Below, in pieces: positions 18,034 to 26,534 of a DNA stretch of 64,000 nt. The position numbers and the translations under genes are program-made. This DNA comes from an uncultured Flavobacteriales bacterium (lineage in GTDB: Bacteria > Bacteroidota > Bacteroidia > Flavobacteriales_D > Parvicellaceae). Below the pieces are notes generated by a model. It saw nothing but the letters and a program-made list of their open reading frames with translations. It was not told the origin of the DNA and searched no databases. Positions within the stretch are counted from its first letter, which is position 1; the number at the start of each line of letters is the position of its first letter. The DNA lies in NCBI GenBank assembly GCA_943788755.1, contig CALSRM010000004.1, forward strand, positions 150,642 to 214,641, given 5' to 3'.

Positions 18034-18868
18034 ATTTTTCGCGAATATTTAAATTCAATCGGTTATTCATTCCACTTCCTCCTAAAATATTTGCTAGTAA
18101 AACAAGCACTTTTCTTTTCTCATTTTTAAGAGGGTAAGAAGGTAATCCCATTATGCAGTGAGCCTGAACCAAATCTTTTTTCAATTCTACATTGTCCTGC
18201 TTGAATTTTGAAACCGTATTTAATTTCTCATTTGAAGATATCTTCGGAATAACAACAAGGTACTTTTGAATTAACTTTTCAAATTTATTATGTGGGATAT
18301 TACCAACAGAACTAAATACAATTTGAGAAGTATCCAACATTCTTTTCAAGAAACGCTGAATGTCTTTTCGTGAGAATTTTTTTACACTTTTTTCAGTCCC
18401 TAAAATTGTTCTGCCTAAAGCATGGTTGGGGTACAATATAGTTTCAAAATCTTCAAAAAGTGTTTCAGAGGGATTATCTGCATAGGAGTGAATTTCATCC
18501 GTAATCACCTCTTTCTCTTTGTCAATTTCTTTATCCAAAAACGTTGAATGAAACGTGATATCACAAATTAGTTCAATCGCTCTTTCATAATACTGATTAA
18601 TAAAAGAAGCATATACACAAAGTTCTTCTTTAGTGGTGTAAGCATTTAACTCACCTCCAACTGCATCTAGCCGACTCAAAATATGATACGCTTTTCTTTT
18701 CTCTGTACCTTTAAACAAGCAGTGCTCAATCAGATGAGCTATTCCATGCTCGTTTTCTTTTTCGTTACGAGAACCAAACTTTAGTATTAATCCACAATGA
18801 GAAACAGCCACTCCTGGCATATATTGGTGTACTATTTTTATTCCATTTGGAAGAGTATAGGTTTTCAT
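17954..18868 (-). pseudogene. M16 zinc peptidase, N-terminal part (frameshifted)
   Basis: This 304-residue frame contains the catalytic domain of an insulinase/processing-peptidase-like protein. The inverted zinc motif HLIEH (H45, E48, H49) and the downstream glutamate region VITDEIHSYADNPSE are intact, and the C-domain begins with the MNNRLNLNIREKYGYTYSI block. The frame breaks after NIYF: a single extra base at 17962 brings in TGA two codons later. The split is probably a sequencing error or a recent mutation, since both halves look well conserved. The protein lacks a signal peptide. A -7-like motif lies at 18908-18915. Confidence 0.88.
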
Positions 18869-18907
18869 TTACGCCTAAATTATTTTCTTAATTAATATTA
18901 GAGCGCG

Positions 18908-18915
18908 CAAATGTA
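18908..18915 (-). promoter_or_regulatory. Candidate -7 promoter element (TAnnTTTG) for the M16 peptidase gene
   Basis: The minus strand reads TACATTTG about 40 bp before the peptidase ATG, an exact match to the Bacteroidota -7 consensus TAnnTTTG. No clear TTTG -33 element is found 19 bp upstream, so the call rests on one element. Confidence 0.45.
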
Positions 18916-18968
18916 CAACAGACAATTTTAAAAGAGAAGGTTAATAAGAAAACTAATCTACTTTGACA

Positions 18969-20525
18969 TTACAAATTGTCTCGAATTAATATATCATCCG
19001 ATACTTCATCAGTTGTAATGCCAAATTCTGCATTATTTGTAGAAAAGCCTTCAGCAGATATCTCCATATTAAACTTCATCTCAGGTTTAACTACAAACAA
19101 AAACTCTCCTTTATTATTGGGTAAATAGTACCCATAAATCTTTCCAGTCTCTTCAACGAATAATGTAATCATTGCCTCAATTGGTTCTTGTGTTTGTGGA
19201 TCTTTCACCATAAACTTTACTGGAGTTAGAAAACTTTCTTTGTACAATAACTGCGCTTCGTAGATATCGCTACCTCCATAACCACCTTTGCTAAAACTGG
19301 AGTAATAGGCTGTTTTATCATTTTTACCTACAGAAAAATAAATATCATCATCAACACTGTTAATAGGGTAACCTAAATTCTCAGGAGTTCCCCAACTTCT
19401 TTTACCTCGTGACTCAGCATTGTAAATATCATACCCTCCAATTGTTTCATGCCCGTTAGATGAAAAGTACAATGTTTGACCATTTGGACTAATGAAAGGT
19501 GCTTCCTCATCATATGGTGAATTTATTAGCCCTCCAATATTAAATGGTTTGGCCCAATTTCCATTAGGAAGTTGTTTAACTTCCCAAATATCTTTCCCGC
19601 CAAATCCACCTGGCCGGTTAGATGAAAAATAAATTAACTTGCCTTCAGCAGTAATACATGCACTAGATTCTTTATGCTCCGAATTAATTTGCTCGCTAAG
19701 CATTACTGGCTTTAACCATGTGCCGTTTTTATTTTCACAAATAAATAAATTTCCATAATCCATTCCTTTTCGCGTTCGGTTTACCAATAAAATAGTTCCT
19801 AAATCATTCATTCCAACAACTAAATCGTTCATTTCAGTGTTAATTTCAAATCCCATTTTGTGCACATTAACCCATCTATCACCCTCTCTGTCTGCCATAT
19901 AAATATCACTTCCGTTTTTATTCTCATCCTCATATATACCAAATCTTCCTGGTCGTTTTGAGGAAAATACTAGTTTGGATTTATCGGCTGTTATAAATGG
20001 AATAACTTCAGAATATTCTGTATTAATAGACGGCCCTAAGTTTTCTATTTTCACAAAAACTGGATTGTTAATTGCTATTTCTGCTCTGCTAGCAATATCA
20101 ACATATCGTTCAAGCTCTTTTTCAATTATCAGCTTATCTTCTTTACTTTTATAAATCTGATAATTCTTTATTTCCAGTGAAAATTGTTGGGCAAAATGAT
20201 ATGCTCTGGCTAACCAAAAACAAGCTTCAGTATGCCCAGCAGTCTTAGCCTTTTGAAAGTATGAAATTGCCTTTTCCTTCTCACCCGGAATATTCAAATA
20301 ACAAGTTCCGATTCGGAAGTTAATCTGATCATAATCCTCATCCAATAAGTAAATATTAGCGTATAATGTCAAGGCCATTTCATAATCTTCAGATTCGTAA
20401 AAGAAGTTAGCTTCAGACCAGATTCTTTTATGCTTTTTATTGTATGCTTTAGACTGCGCAGAAAAAGATTGGAGTAAAACAAATAGACCCAGTAAGAATA
20501 AAGTGAGTTGCATTCTTATTTTCAT
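18969..20525 (-). CDS. TPR and PD40 beta-propeller protein, PorE-like but without OmpA domain
   Basis: A 518-residue exported protein (signal peptide in the first 24 residues, ending FSAQS). Residues about 30-160 hold TPR-like helices; about 175-420 hold WD40-like PD40 blades, each with the repeated pattern LVFSSKRPGRFG, IYFSSNRPGGFGGKDIW or LYFSSNGHETIGGYDIY; about 425-515 is a carboxypeptidase-regulatory-like beta domain. This order is that of PorE and related cell-envelope proteins linked to type IX secretion, but those end in an OmpA peptidoglycan-binding domain that is missing here, and no sequence resembling one follows the stop. It may be a paralogue or a truncated relative. Confidence 0.8.
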   Translation of the reverse strand: MKIRMQLTLFLLGLFVLLQSFSAQSKAYNKKHKRIWSEANFFYESEDYEMALTLYANIYLLDEDYDQINFRIGTCYLNIPGEKEKAISYFQKAKTAGHTEACFWLARAYHFAQQFSLEIKNYQIYKSKEDKLIIEKELERYVDIASRAEIAINNPVFVKIENLGPSINTEYSEVIPFITADKSKLVFSSKRPGRFGIYEDENKNGSDIYMADREGDRWVNVHKMGFEINTEMNDLVVGMNDLGTILLVNRTRKGMDYGNLFICENKNGTWLKPVMLSEQINSEHKESSACITAEGKLIYFSSNRPGGFGGKDIWEVKQLPNGNWAKPFNIGGLINSPYDEEAPFISPNGQTLYFSSNGHETIGGYDIYNAESRGKRSWGTPENLGYPINSVDDDIYFSVGKNDKTAYYSSFSKGGYGGSDIYEAQLLYKESFLTPVKFMVKDPQTQEPIEAMITLFVEETGKIYGYYLPNNKGEFLFVVKPEMKFNMEISAEGFSTNNAEFGITTDEVSDDILIRDNL

Positions 20526-21105
20526 ACCTGCAAATTATAACAAATAAACTATAACTTGTTAAAACGTACAATTAACTTACTAACATAAAAATTGGACTAT
20601 TAGAACGCTAGATTCTTAAAATCTATGTTCCAAATATGTTCATACTAATTTTACAATTGCCCCTAACCCCAATAATACAAGGGAAAATGCACAAAAAATA
20701 ACTTGCACTCAAGTCAAATATCTGTTTAGCATCTGAATTAATTTCAGATTGCTTATTAAATAAACAGTTGTTCATAAAATATAGACAATGTATTAGTTTA
20801 ATGTATTACAGAGGAAATTTGAAATAACCTATTTATAAACATCAATTAGGTTACTACCGAAAATGAATTCTCTTCCAATCGAGAATCACATACTAATTTA
20901 AAAACACAATAGAAGAGCCTCTTTATAAGTCCACGCCTCAAGAAACCATTACTAATTATCTATTTTCCATGCAAGTTAACTTGATAAGAAGCAACTGCCT
21001 AAATTTGACTAATAAGCAATGTAAATAGAAATATTACTTTATTATAAACTATATCCTCATTTTAAAAGTCAAAATATAAGTTATTTTTGTGGAAATTTCA
21101 GACTA
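20526..21105 (+). other. 580-bp intergenic region, no gene seen
   Basis: This AT-rich gap separates the divergent PD40-protein and ferredoxin-reductase genes. I see no credible ORF, tRNA fold or strong terminator in it. The only structure noted is a 7-bp interrupted palindrome (ATCTGAA...TTCAGAT) near 20731-20750. The right end holds the reductase promoter candidate listed separately. Confidence 0.5.
21082..21089 (+). promoter_or_regulatory. Candidate -7 element (TATTTTTG) for the ferredoxin reductase operon
   Basis: TATTTTTG matches TAnnTTTG and ends 16 bp before the ATG at 21106, which would leave a very short 5' leader. A TTTT tract at 21060-21063, 18 bp upstream, could serve as an imperfect -33 element. 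Confidence 0.45.
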
Positions 21106-22119
21106 ATGATTGAAACAGATATAATAATAATTGGAGCCGGGCCAGTAGGCTTATTTACCGTTTTCGAAGCAGGCTTATTAAAATTGCGTTGTCATCTAAT
21201 TGATGCACTGCCTATACCAGGAGGACAATGCTCTGAAATCTACCCAAAAAAACCAATTTATGATATCCCTGGTATTCCTGAAATATTAGCTGGTGACCTA
21301 GTAAATAACCTATTGAAGCAAATTGAACCCTTTAAACCTGGATTTACATTAGGAGATCCAGCTGTTGACATAGAAGAAACAGCAGACAACCAATTTATTG
21401 TGACTACCAAAGAAGGAATTAAACATAAAGCTCCTAACATTGCTATTGCAGGTGGCTTAGGTGTTTTTATTCCAAGAAAACCACCTGTATCTGAGTTAAA
21501 ACAATTCGAAGGAAAGGGTGTAGAATACATGATTAAAGACCCTGAAGATTATAGAGGTAAGAATGTCGTAATTAGTGGTGGTGGTGATAGCGCTTTAGAC
21601 TGGGCTATTTTTTTAGCCGATGGAGTTGCGGAAAAAGTAACCTTAATTCATAGAAGTCAAAGTTTTAGAGCGCACCCAGACTCTGTTCAAAAGGCCATGG
21701 ATATGGCTGACTCAGGTAAAATAAATTTGTTGATGGATGCTGAAGTCAAATCCATAGGTGGTAATGGAAAACTTTCGGATATTCATGTAAAAACAAAAGC
21801 TGATGGACCTATTACGTTAGATGCTGACAGCTGGCTTCCATTATTTGGTCTAACCCCTAGACTAGGTCCAATAGCAAATTGGGGGCTTTTGATAGAAAAA
21901 AATGCAATTAGGGTAGACAACTCCACAGATTACACCACTAACAGAGAAGGAATTTATGCCATTGGAGATGTGAATACTTATCCAGGAAAATTAAAATTAA
22001 TTCTTTGTGGGTTTCATGAAGCTACATTGATGGTTCAATCGGCATTTAAAAGAATTTACCCCGACAAAAAGAATGTATTAAAATATACCACCGTTAGCGG
22101 GGTAAACGGGTTTGAATAA
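21106..22119 (+). CDS. Ferredoxin--NADP reductase, thioredoxin-reductase-like type
   Basis: A 337-residue flavoprotein. The FAD-binding GAGPVGLF at about 9-16, the segment PGGQCSEIYPKKPIYDIPG typical of the YumC-type reductases, the NADPH-binding GGGDSALDW at about 158-166 and the C-terminal FAD contact YAIGDVNTYPGKLKLI are all visible. No CxxC redox pair is present, which separates it from thioredoxin reductases. It moves electrons between NADPH and ferredoxin in the cytoplasm; the next gene, overlapping by one base (TAATG), encodes a plausible ferredoxin partner. Confidence 0.92.
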   Translation: MIETDIIIIGAGPVGLFTVFEAGLLKLRCHLIDALPIPGGQCSEIYPKKPIYDIPGIPEILAGDLVNNLLKQIEPFKPGFTLGDPAVDIEETADNQFIVTTKEGIKHKAPNIAIAGGLGVFIPRKPPVSELKQFEGKGVEYMIKDPEDYRGKNVVISGGGDSALDWAIFLADGVAEKVTLIHRSQSFRAHPDSVQKAMDMADSGKINLLMDAEVKSIGGNGKLSDIHVKTKADGPITLDADSWLPLFGLTPRLGPIANWGLLIEKNAIRVDNSTDYTTNREGIYAIGDVNTYPGKLKLILCGFHEATLMVQSAFKRIYPDKKNVLKYTTVSGVNGFE

Positions 22120-22466
22120 TGGAAAACTTAATTAATATAACTGTCGTTGATCGTGAAGGCAAGGAGCATAAACTTGAGGCTCCAACCGACATGAACATGA
22201 ACATGATGGAGTTATGCAAAAGTTACGAACTACCGGTTGCTGGAACCTGCGGAGGCATGGCAATGTGTGCATCGTGTCAGATGTATGTTTTGACAGATCA
22301 CGTGCCGATTGAGCGCAGTTATGATGAACAAGCGATGCTGGATGAGGCCTGGAATGTTGAGGATAACAGTAGACTTGGTTGTCAAATAAAGCTGAACAAT
22401 AACCTAGAAGGCCTTAAAGTGCAATTAGCACCCCATGTTGAGGAAAATTCAGATGATGACTGGTAG
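22119..22466 (+). CDS. 2Fe-2S ferredoxin, adrenodoxin-type
   Basis: A 115-residue protein. The cluster ligands are in GTCGGMAMCASCQMYV (C-x5-C-x2-C spacing) and in LGCQIKL about 37 residues later, the arrangement of adrenodoxin/Isc-type ferredoxins. The acidic C-terminus (HVEENSDDDW) and acidic stretch before the last cysteine suit a reductase partner with a basic face. It is co-transcribed with the reductase. No isc or suf genes are nearby, so this pair is likely a general electron-transfer unit. Confidence 0.92.
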   Translation: MENLINITVVDREGKEHKLEAPTDMNMNMMELCKSYELPVAGTCGGMAMCASCQMYVLTDHVPIERSYDEQAMLDEAWNVEDNSRLGCQIKLNNNLEGLKVQLAPHVEENSDDDW

Positions 22467-22467
22467 G

Positions 22468-23238
22468 TTACTTTAAACTCTCCGGAATAAGACATACTGG
22501 AATTGGTTTCATTTTGTGTTGATTCGCTTTATTTAACTTTCGATAAATTGCCAAAACCTCCAATTCTCTATTAGAAATAGCATCCTCATCTCCTTCGAAT
22601 TCCATTGCCCATTCTAATTCTGGATAAGAAGCTCCTATTTGGTCTTCATCGCTTCGATCATCGTCCCATAAACCATCGGTAGGTTTAGCTACTTGAATGG
22701 ATTGAATTATATCCAATTCTTTGGCTAGAGTATATACCTCAGTCTTCATTAAACCTGCAATGGGAGATATATCAACTCCTCCATCTCCATATTTTGTAAA
22801 AAAACCTACTCCAAAATCTTCTACTTTATTTCCTGTTCCAGCAACCAAGCATCCATAATGACCAGCATAAGCATATAAAGTTGTCATTCGCAATCTTGCT
22901 CGAACATTAGCCATTGTTAAGTGGTCTTGAATGTCATTTGTTAAATCAGTAGAAATTTGCTCAAAAGACTTTGTTAAATCAACATTGAAAGAAGTTACAT
23001 TTTTAAATGTCCTTTCAAGCCATTCGATATGTTCGTTACTTCTCTGACATTGAGATGGAGGCTGTAATATTGGCATATTTACCACAATTACGTTTTTACC
23101 TGTTAAAGCGCACAATGTAGAAGTCACAGCTGAATCGATTCCTCCGGAAACACCAACCACAAAACCTTTAGTAAAAGAGGACTCGCTATAATTTTCTAAC
23201 CAATCGACTATATGTTTAATAACAGCTATTGTATTCAT
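22468..23238 (-). CDS. nadE: NH3-dependent NAD synthetase
   Basis: A 256-residue single-domain NadE that amidates nicotinate adenine dinucleotide with ATP. The ATP pyrophosphatase loop is VSGGIDSAVTS (about 30-40). The C-terminal conserved block GTGNKVEDFGVGFFTKYGDG and ISPIAGLMKTEVY are present. There is no glutaminase domain, so free ammonia is used. It converges with the ferredoxin gene with 1 bp between stops. The hairpin immediately before its ATG leaves almost no room for its own promoter. Confidence 0.95.
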   Translation of the reverse strand: MNTIAVIKHIVDWLENYSESSFTKGFVVGVSGGIDSAVTSTLCALTGKNVIVVNMPILQPPSQCQRSNEHIEWLERTFKNVTSFNVDLTKSFEQISTDLTNDIQDHLTMANVRARLRMTTLYAYAGHYGCLVAGTGNKVEDFGVGFFTKYGDGGVDISPIAGLMKTEVYTLAKELDIIQSIQVAKPTDGLWDDDRSDEDQIGASYPELEWAMEFEGDEDAISNRELEVLAIYRKLNKANQHKMKPIPVCLIPESLK

Positions 23239-23243
23239 TTTTC

Positions 23244-23278
23244 AAAAAAAAGTCCTGACTTAAAACTAAAGCCAGGAC
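23244..23278 (-). terminator. Hairpin terminator between the beta-barrel gene and nadE
   Basis: A stem GTCCTG / CAGGAC extended by weaker pairs, with an AT-rich loop and seven T residues on the minus strand. It lies 26 bp after the stop of the outer-membrane protein gene and its T-run ends 6 bp before the nadE start, so it is likely to terminate the upstream gene or modulate read-through into nadE. Confidence 0.6.
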
Positions 23279-23303
23279 AAAATTATAATTAATTATTAAT
23301 TGT

Positions 23304-24146
23304 CTAAAATAAAATACCGATTGTTAAACGAATCGCATGTGGAATGTTTTTTTGTGGAGTGTACGCATTGAAAGTTGGACTAGCCACTAAATTTCCGGTA
23401 GCGTCTAAAACATCGGACTCATCAAAATCTACAACATGTTTAGACTCCTTTTTTGTAATGCTAGTAAAACCATAATTATAAGCTACGGTAACAAAAGCTG
23501 AAGTCGATTCAGCAAATGCATATTCAAAACCTCCTCCAATCGATAAAGACGCTTTCACAAAAGAAACTTCAGAGTCAATATTTAAGTCCTCTAAAGAACT
23601 TACCGTACCACTCAGAGCAACATCATCAGTAGCTCTTGCTTTGGTCTTGATAGATGTCAATAAGCCAAATTGACCGTAGTATGTTAAATAGCCTATTTCA
23701 TTTGTTTTCATTTTCAACATCAATGGGATATTCACATAATTAACCTTATACTGCCTTTTATTTAATTGATAGAACAAATAAGGAGCATACGTTGCTGAAT
23801 CAACTCCTGCCAAATCACTTATTTCAAGGATTGCATCGTCATATACATAATATCCTGTGGTGTCTTTATCATTACCATTATCCACATAGTTTAACTTAGC
23901 ACCACTAAAGTCCATTGAAAAACCGGTCGACAACCAGATGTTCTCACCTAACTTAAAGTCAGTAATCGCTCCTACTCCAAATCCCAACTGAAGGCCTCCA
24001 TTAGTAAAATCTTTTGCATTATCTGGCTTTAACCAGTTAAATGATGGATCAATTTTCAAGCCAAAACGAAAATCTTTATCATTTCCTTGCGCACTCAAAT
24101 TAAGTCCAAATGCTATTAAAATAGCCACTATTATTATCTTTTTCAT
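23304..24146 (-). CDS. Outer membrane beta-barrel protein, PorT/OMP_b-brl_2-like
   Basis: A 280-residue protein with a signal peptide (MKKIIIVAILIAFGLNLSAQ) followed by alternating beta strands ending in aromatic residues and a C-terminal IRLTIGILF, which fits a barrel end signal. The motif GLKIDPSFNWLKPDN near the mature start and GGGFEYAFAESTSAFVTVAYNYGF in the last third are typical of the small Bacteroidota porin-like family. Its function is unknown; some members are T9SS accessory proteins (PorT). It is divergent from gldB by 50 bp of promoter region relative to the first ATG (122 bp to the preferred gldB start). Confidence 0.75.
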   Translation of the reverse strand: MKKIIIVAILIAFGLNLSAQGNDKDFRFGLKIDPSFNWLKPDNAKDFTNGGLQLGFGVGAITDFKLGENIWLSTGFSMDFSGAKLNYVDNGNDKDTTGYYVYDDAILEISDLAGVDSATYAPYLFYQLNKRQYKVNYVNIPLMLKMKTNEIGYLTYYGQFGLLTSIKTKARATDDVALSGTVSSLEDLNIDSEVSFVKASLSIGGGFEYAFAESTSAFVTVAYNYGFTSITKKESKHVVDFDESDVLDATGNLVASPTFNAYTPQKNIPHAIRLTIGILF

Positions 24147-24170
24147 AAATATTTATTAATTATCCAAATA

Positions 24171-24178
24171 CAAACATA
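24171..24178 (-). promoter_or_regulatory. Candidate -7 element (TATGTTTG) for the beta-barrel gene
   Basis: The minus strand reads TATGTTTG, 24 bp before the ATG at 24146, matching TAnnTTTG. No good -33 TTTG is seen at the usual spacing. Confidence 0.4.
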
Positions 24179-24268
24179 ATCAATTTTTAATTTCATATGC
24201 TTAAGATTGATGCAGAAGTACTTTCTATCGTTATTATTTGTACTAATTTGCACCACCAAACAACACGT

Positions 24269-25276
24269 ATGTTAAAAAAGATTCTATTTACACCACTATT
24301 ATTACTAAGCCTATTTAGCTGCGAACCCGACCCTCTAGATGTTGACACATCCTCTATTGAGTTGGAAATAAAGGCGAAAAGAATGGAACAAGAGTTATTT
24401 CAACCTGAATCAACCAACATCAATGAAATACATGGTCAGTTATTAGGAAAATACGGAGCACTATATCAACTATTTTTTGAAAATATGTTAGGAGAAGGTT
24501 CTGTTCATGATCCCATGGCATCAAGCTATTTAGAAAAGTTTATTGGAAACAAAGACATGCAAAACTTTTATCTAGAAATTGACTCAAAGTTTCATGATTT
24601 TAGTGCATATGAAAGTGAAATTACAGATGCTTTCAAACATTATAAATACTATTTCCCAGATAGTACAATTCCAGAAATTGTAACATTTTACTCTAACTTT
24701 AATGCAAATGCATTTCCACTTGAAAACCGATTAGGAATAGGTTTAGACATGTACTTAGGTGCTGAAAATGAAATTGTAAAAAGCATTCCAACTTCCTCGT
24801 TACCGCAATTTATTAAAGATAAAATGGATTCAAAATTTTTAGTTGCTGATGGCCTCAAATATTGGCTCTTTAATCGTTTTTTCGAGGAAGACAATCATGA
24901 TTTCTTAGCAGAAATAATTTCTTCAGGAAAAATCATGTACTTAATGGACGCTATTCTACCTAATAAAAGCGATGCAATTAAAATAGGATATACCGAAGAA
25001 GAGCTAAACTGGTGCGAAAAGAGTGAAGTTAATATTTGGGAAATATTGATAAATGAAGAATTACTTTATTCAAAAGACAGAAAGAAAATTGCTCAATTTA
25101 CTGTAAATGGACCTTTTACAAAAGGACTCCCAGAAGAATCACCTTCTATGGTTGGTGTTTGGATAGGATGGCAAATGGTTAGAGATTATGCAGAAGATAC
25201 CGGCGCAAGTGTATTAGATTTGCTGGCTGAAACAAATTATAGAAAAATATTAAAATCATACAATCCCAATGAGTAA
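24269..25276 (+). CDS. gldB: Gliding motility lipoprotein GldB
   Basis: I choose the ATG at 24269 because it starts a clear lipoprotein signal (MLKKILFTPLLLLSLFSCEP, lipobox LFSC with the acylated Cys at residue 18). The open frame extends 24 codons upstream without signal features. The 335-residue protein shows the GldB pattern: LENRLGIGLDMYLG, then FNRFFEEDNHDFLAEIISSGK, then GWQMVRDYAED near the C-terminus. GldB is an envelope lipoprotein required for gliding and T9SS function in Flavobacterium johnsoniae. It overlaps gldC by 8 bp (gldC ATG at 25269), so the two are translationally coupled. Confidence 0.92.
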   Translation: MLKKILFTPLLLLSLFSCEPDPLDVDTSSIELEIKAKRMEQELFQPESTNINEIHGQLLGKYGALYQLFFENMLGEGSVHDPMASSYLEKFIGNKDMQNFYLEIDSKFHDFSAYESEITDAFKHYKYYFPDSTIPEIVTFYSNFNANAFPLENRLGIGLDMYLGAENEIVKSIPTSSLPQFIKDKMDSKFLVADGLKYWLFNRFFEEDNHDFLAEIISSGKIMYLMDAILPNKSDAIKIGYTEEELNWCEKSEVNIWEILINEELLYSKDRKKIAQFTVNGPFTKGLPEESPSMVGVWIGWQMVRDYAEDTGASVLDLLAETNYRKILKSYNPNE

Positions 25277-25616
25277 ACAAAACAACATTAATATTACCGT
25301 GGACTTAGACGCAAATCAAGTCCCTGAAAAAATAATATGGAATTCAACCGACCTTGATGGATCTAGAAATGCTAAAGCAATGTTGCTTTCTCTTTGGGAC
25401 AGCAAGGACATGAACACCATGAACATTGACCTTTGGACAAAAGATATGTCAATTGAAGAAATGAGTAAATTCTTTTTTCAAACCTATATTACAATGGTTG
25501 AAACTTTTGAAAAAGCAACAAATGAAGACCAAATGGCTATGGCTATGAGGGATTTTGCTGAATTTTTTGGAGAGAAGATGAAGGTTATCCAACCGACTGG
25601 AAAGTTTGACAAATAA
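25269..25616 (+). CDS. gldC: Gliding motility protein GldC
   Basis: A 115-residue soluble protein whose start overlaps the end of gldB. The motif PEKIIWNSTDLDGSRNAKAM followed by DLWTKDMSIEEMSKFF is diagnostic of GldC, whose loss in F. johnsoniae reduces gliding. It has no signal peptide. The gldBC order next to nadE is the usual Flavobacteriia arrangement. Confidence 0.93.
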   Translation: MSKQNNINITVDLDANQVPEKIIWNSTDLDGSRNAKAMLLSLWDSKDMNTMNIDLWTKDMSIEEMSKFFFQTYITMVETFEKATNEDQMAMAMRDFAEFFGEKMKVIQPTGKFDK

Positions 25617-25710
25617 GAGCCTGCCCATAATGTCCAATATTTTCGTTCTGCTCAGTACAAAAAATGCTCATTCACTAATGTAAATTGTGCTTTTTTGAAC
25701 TTTCATATGC

Positions 25711-25741
25711 CTCAAGCTTTAACATTGTGACTCAAGCTTTA
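25711..25741 (+). repeat. Short direct repeat upstream of trmB
   Basis: The 11-mer CTCAAGCTTTA occurs at 25711-25721 and 25731-25741, with a 20-bp period (two helical turns), ending 17 bp before the trmB ATG. It could be an operator or chance. Confidence 0.4.
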
Positions 25742-25758
25742 TAAACAAATACTATTAA

Positions 25759-26436
25759 ATGGGAAAAGATAAGCTAAAGCGATTCGCGGAAATAGAAACA
25801 TTTAACAATGTTATTCAGCCATCAATGGATGAAGTTCTAAATGGTTTCTATCTAAAGGGCAATTGGCATAAAGAACATTTTAAAAATGACAACCCTATTG
25901 TTTTAGAATTAGGTTGTGGAAAAGGAGAATATACAGTTGGAATGGCTAAAATGTTTCCTGATAAAAACTTTATCGGAGTTGACATTAAAGGCTCTAGGAT
26001 GTGGAAAGGAGCTAAAACATCAATCGAGGAAGGCATCAACAACACTGCTTTTTTAAGATCCAAAGTTGACTTTATAGAAAAATTATTTGGAGAAGGTGAA
26101 GTTTCTGAAATCTGGCTAACCTTTTCAGACCCACAACCTAAAAAACCGAGAAAAAGATTAACATCACCACTCTTTATCTCCCGTTACTTAAAACTTCTTA
26201 AACCTAAAGGAACCATCAATCTCAAATGTGACAGTGATTTACTTTTTGAATATACGCTTGAACAAATAGAAGAAAACAAATATGAAAAACAAGAGGAATC
26301 GTGGGATGTGTATAATGAATTTGTGAACAGAACAGATGAACCAACGAAACAGCTGATGAATATTCGCACCTTTTACGAAAGAAAATGGCTTGAAGAAGGA
26401 AAGACCATTAAGTATTGCCGTTTCACTATTTCATAG
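25759..26436 (+). CDS. trmB: tRNA (guanine-N7-)-methyltransferase
   Basis: A 225-residue SAM methyltransferase that makes m7G46 in tRNA variable loops. The SAM motif VLELGCGKGEYTVGMA (about 48-63), NFIGVDIKGSRMWKG and the signature FSDPQPKKPRKRLTSPLF with the C-terminal TXFE-like segment (NIRTFYERKW) identify TrmB. The first 40 residues form the usual N-terminal lead-in. It stands alone downstream of gldC. Confidence 0.95.
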   Translation: MGKDKLKRFAEIETFNNVIQPSMDEVLNGFYLKGNWHKEHFKNDNPIVLELGCGKGEYTVGMAKMFPDKNFIGVDIKGSRMWKGAKTSIEEGINNTAFLRSKVDFIEKLFGEGEVSEIWLTFSDPQPKKPRKRLTSPLFISRYLKLLKPKGTINLKCDSDLLFEYTLEQIEENKYEKQEESWDVYNEFVNRTDEPTKQLMNIRTFYERKWLEEGKTIKYCRFTIS

Positions 26437-26534
26437 GTTTATACAGTCATTTTATCACATCCAGATAAACCAATACCATTTTTAAAAATATTCTAACTAC
26501 ATTAGAAGTTATTATTACATAACTATTGTAGTTT

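Noticed and set aside
20526..21105. tRNA or small RNA gene in the 580-bp gap
   Set aside because: No cloverleaf, CCA end or strong hairpin with a T-run was found on either strand.
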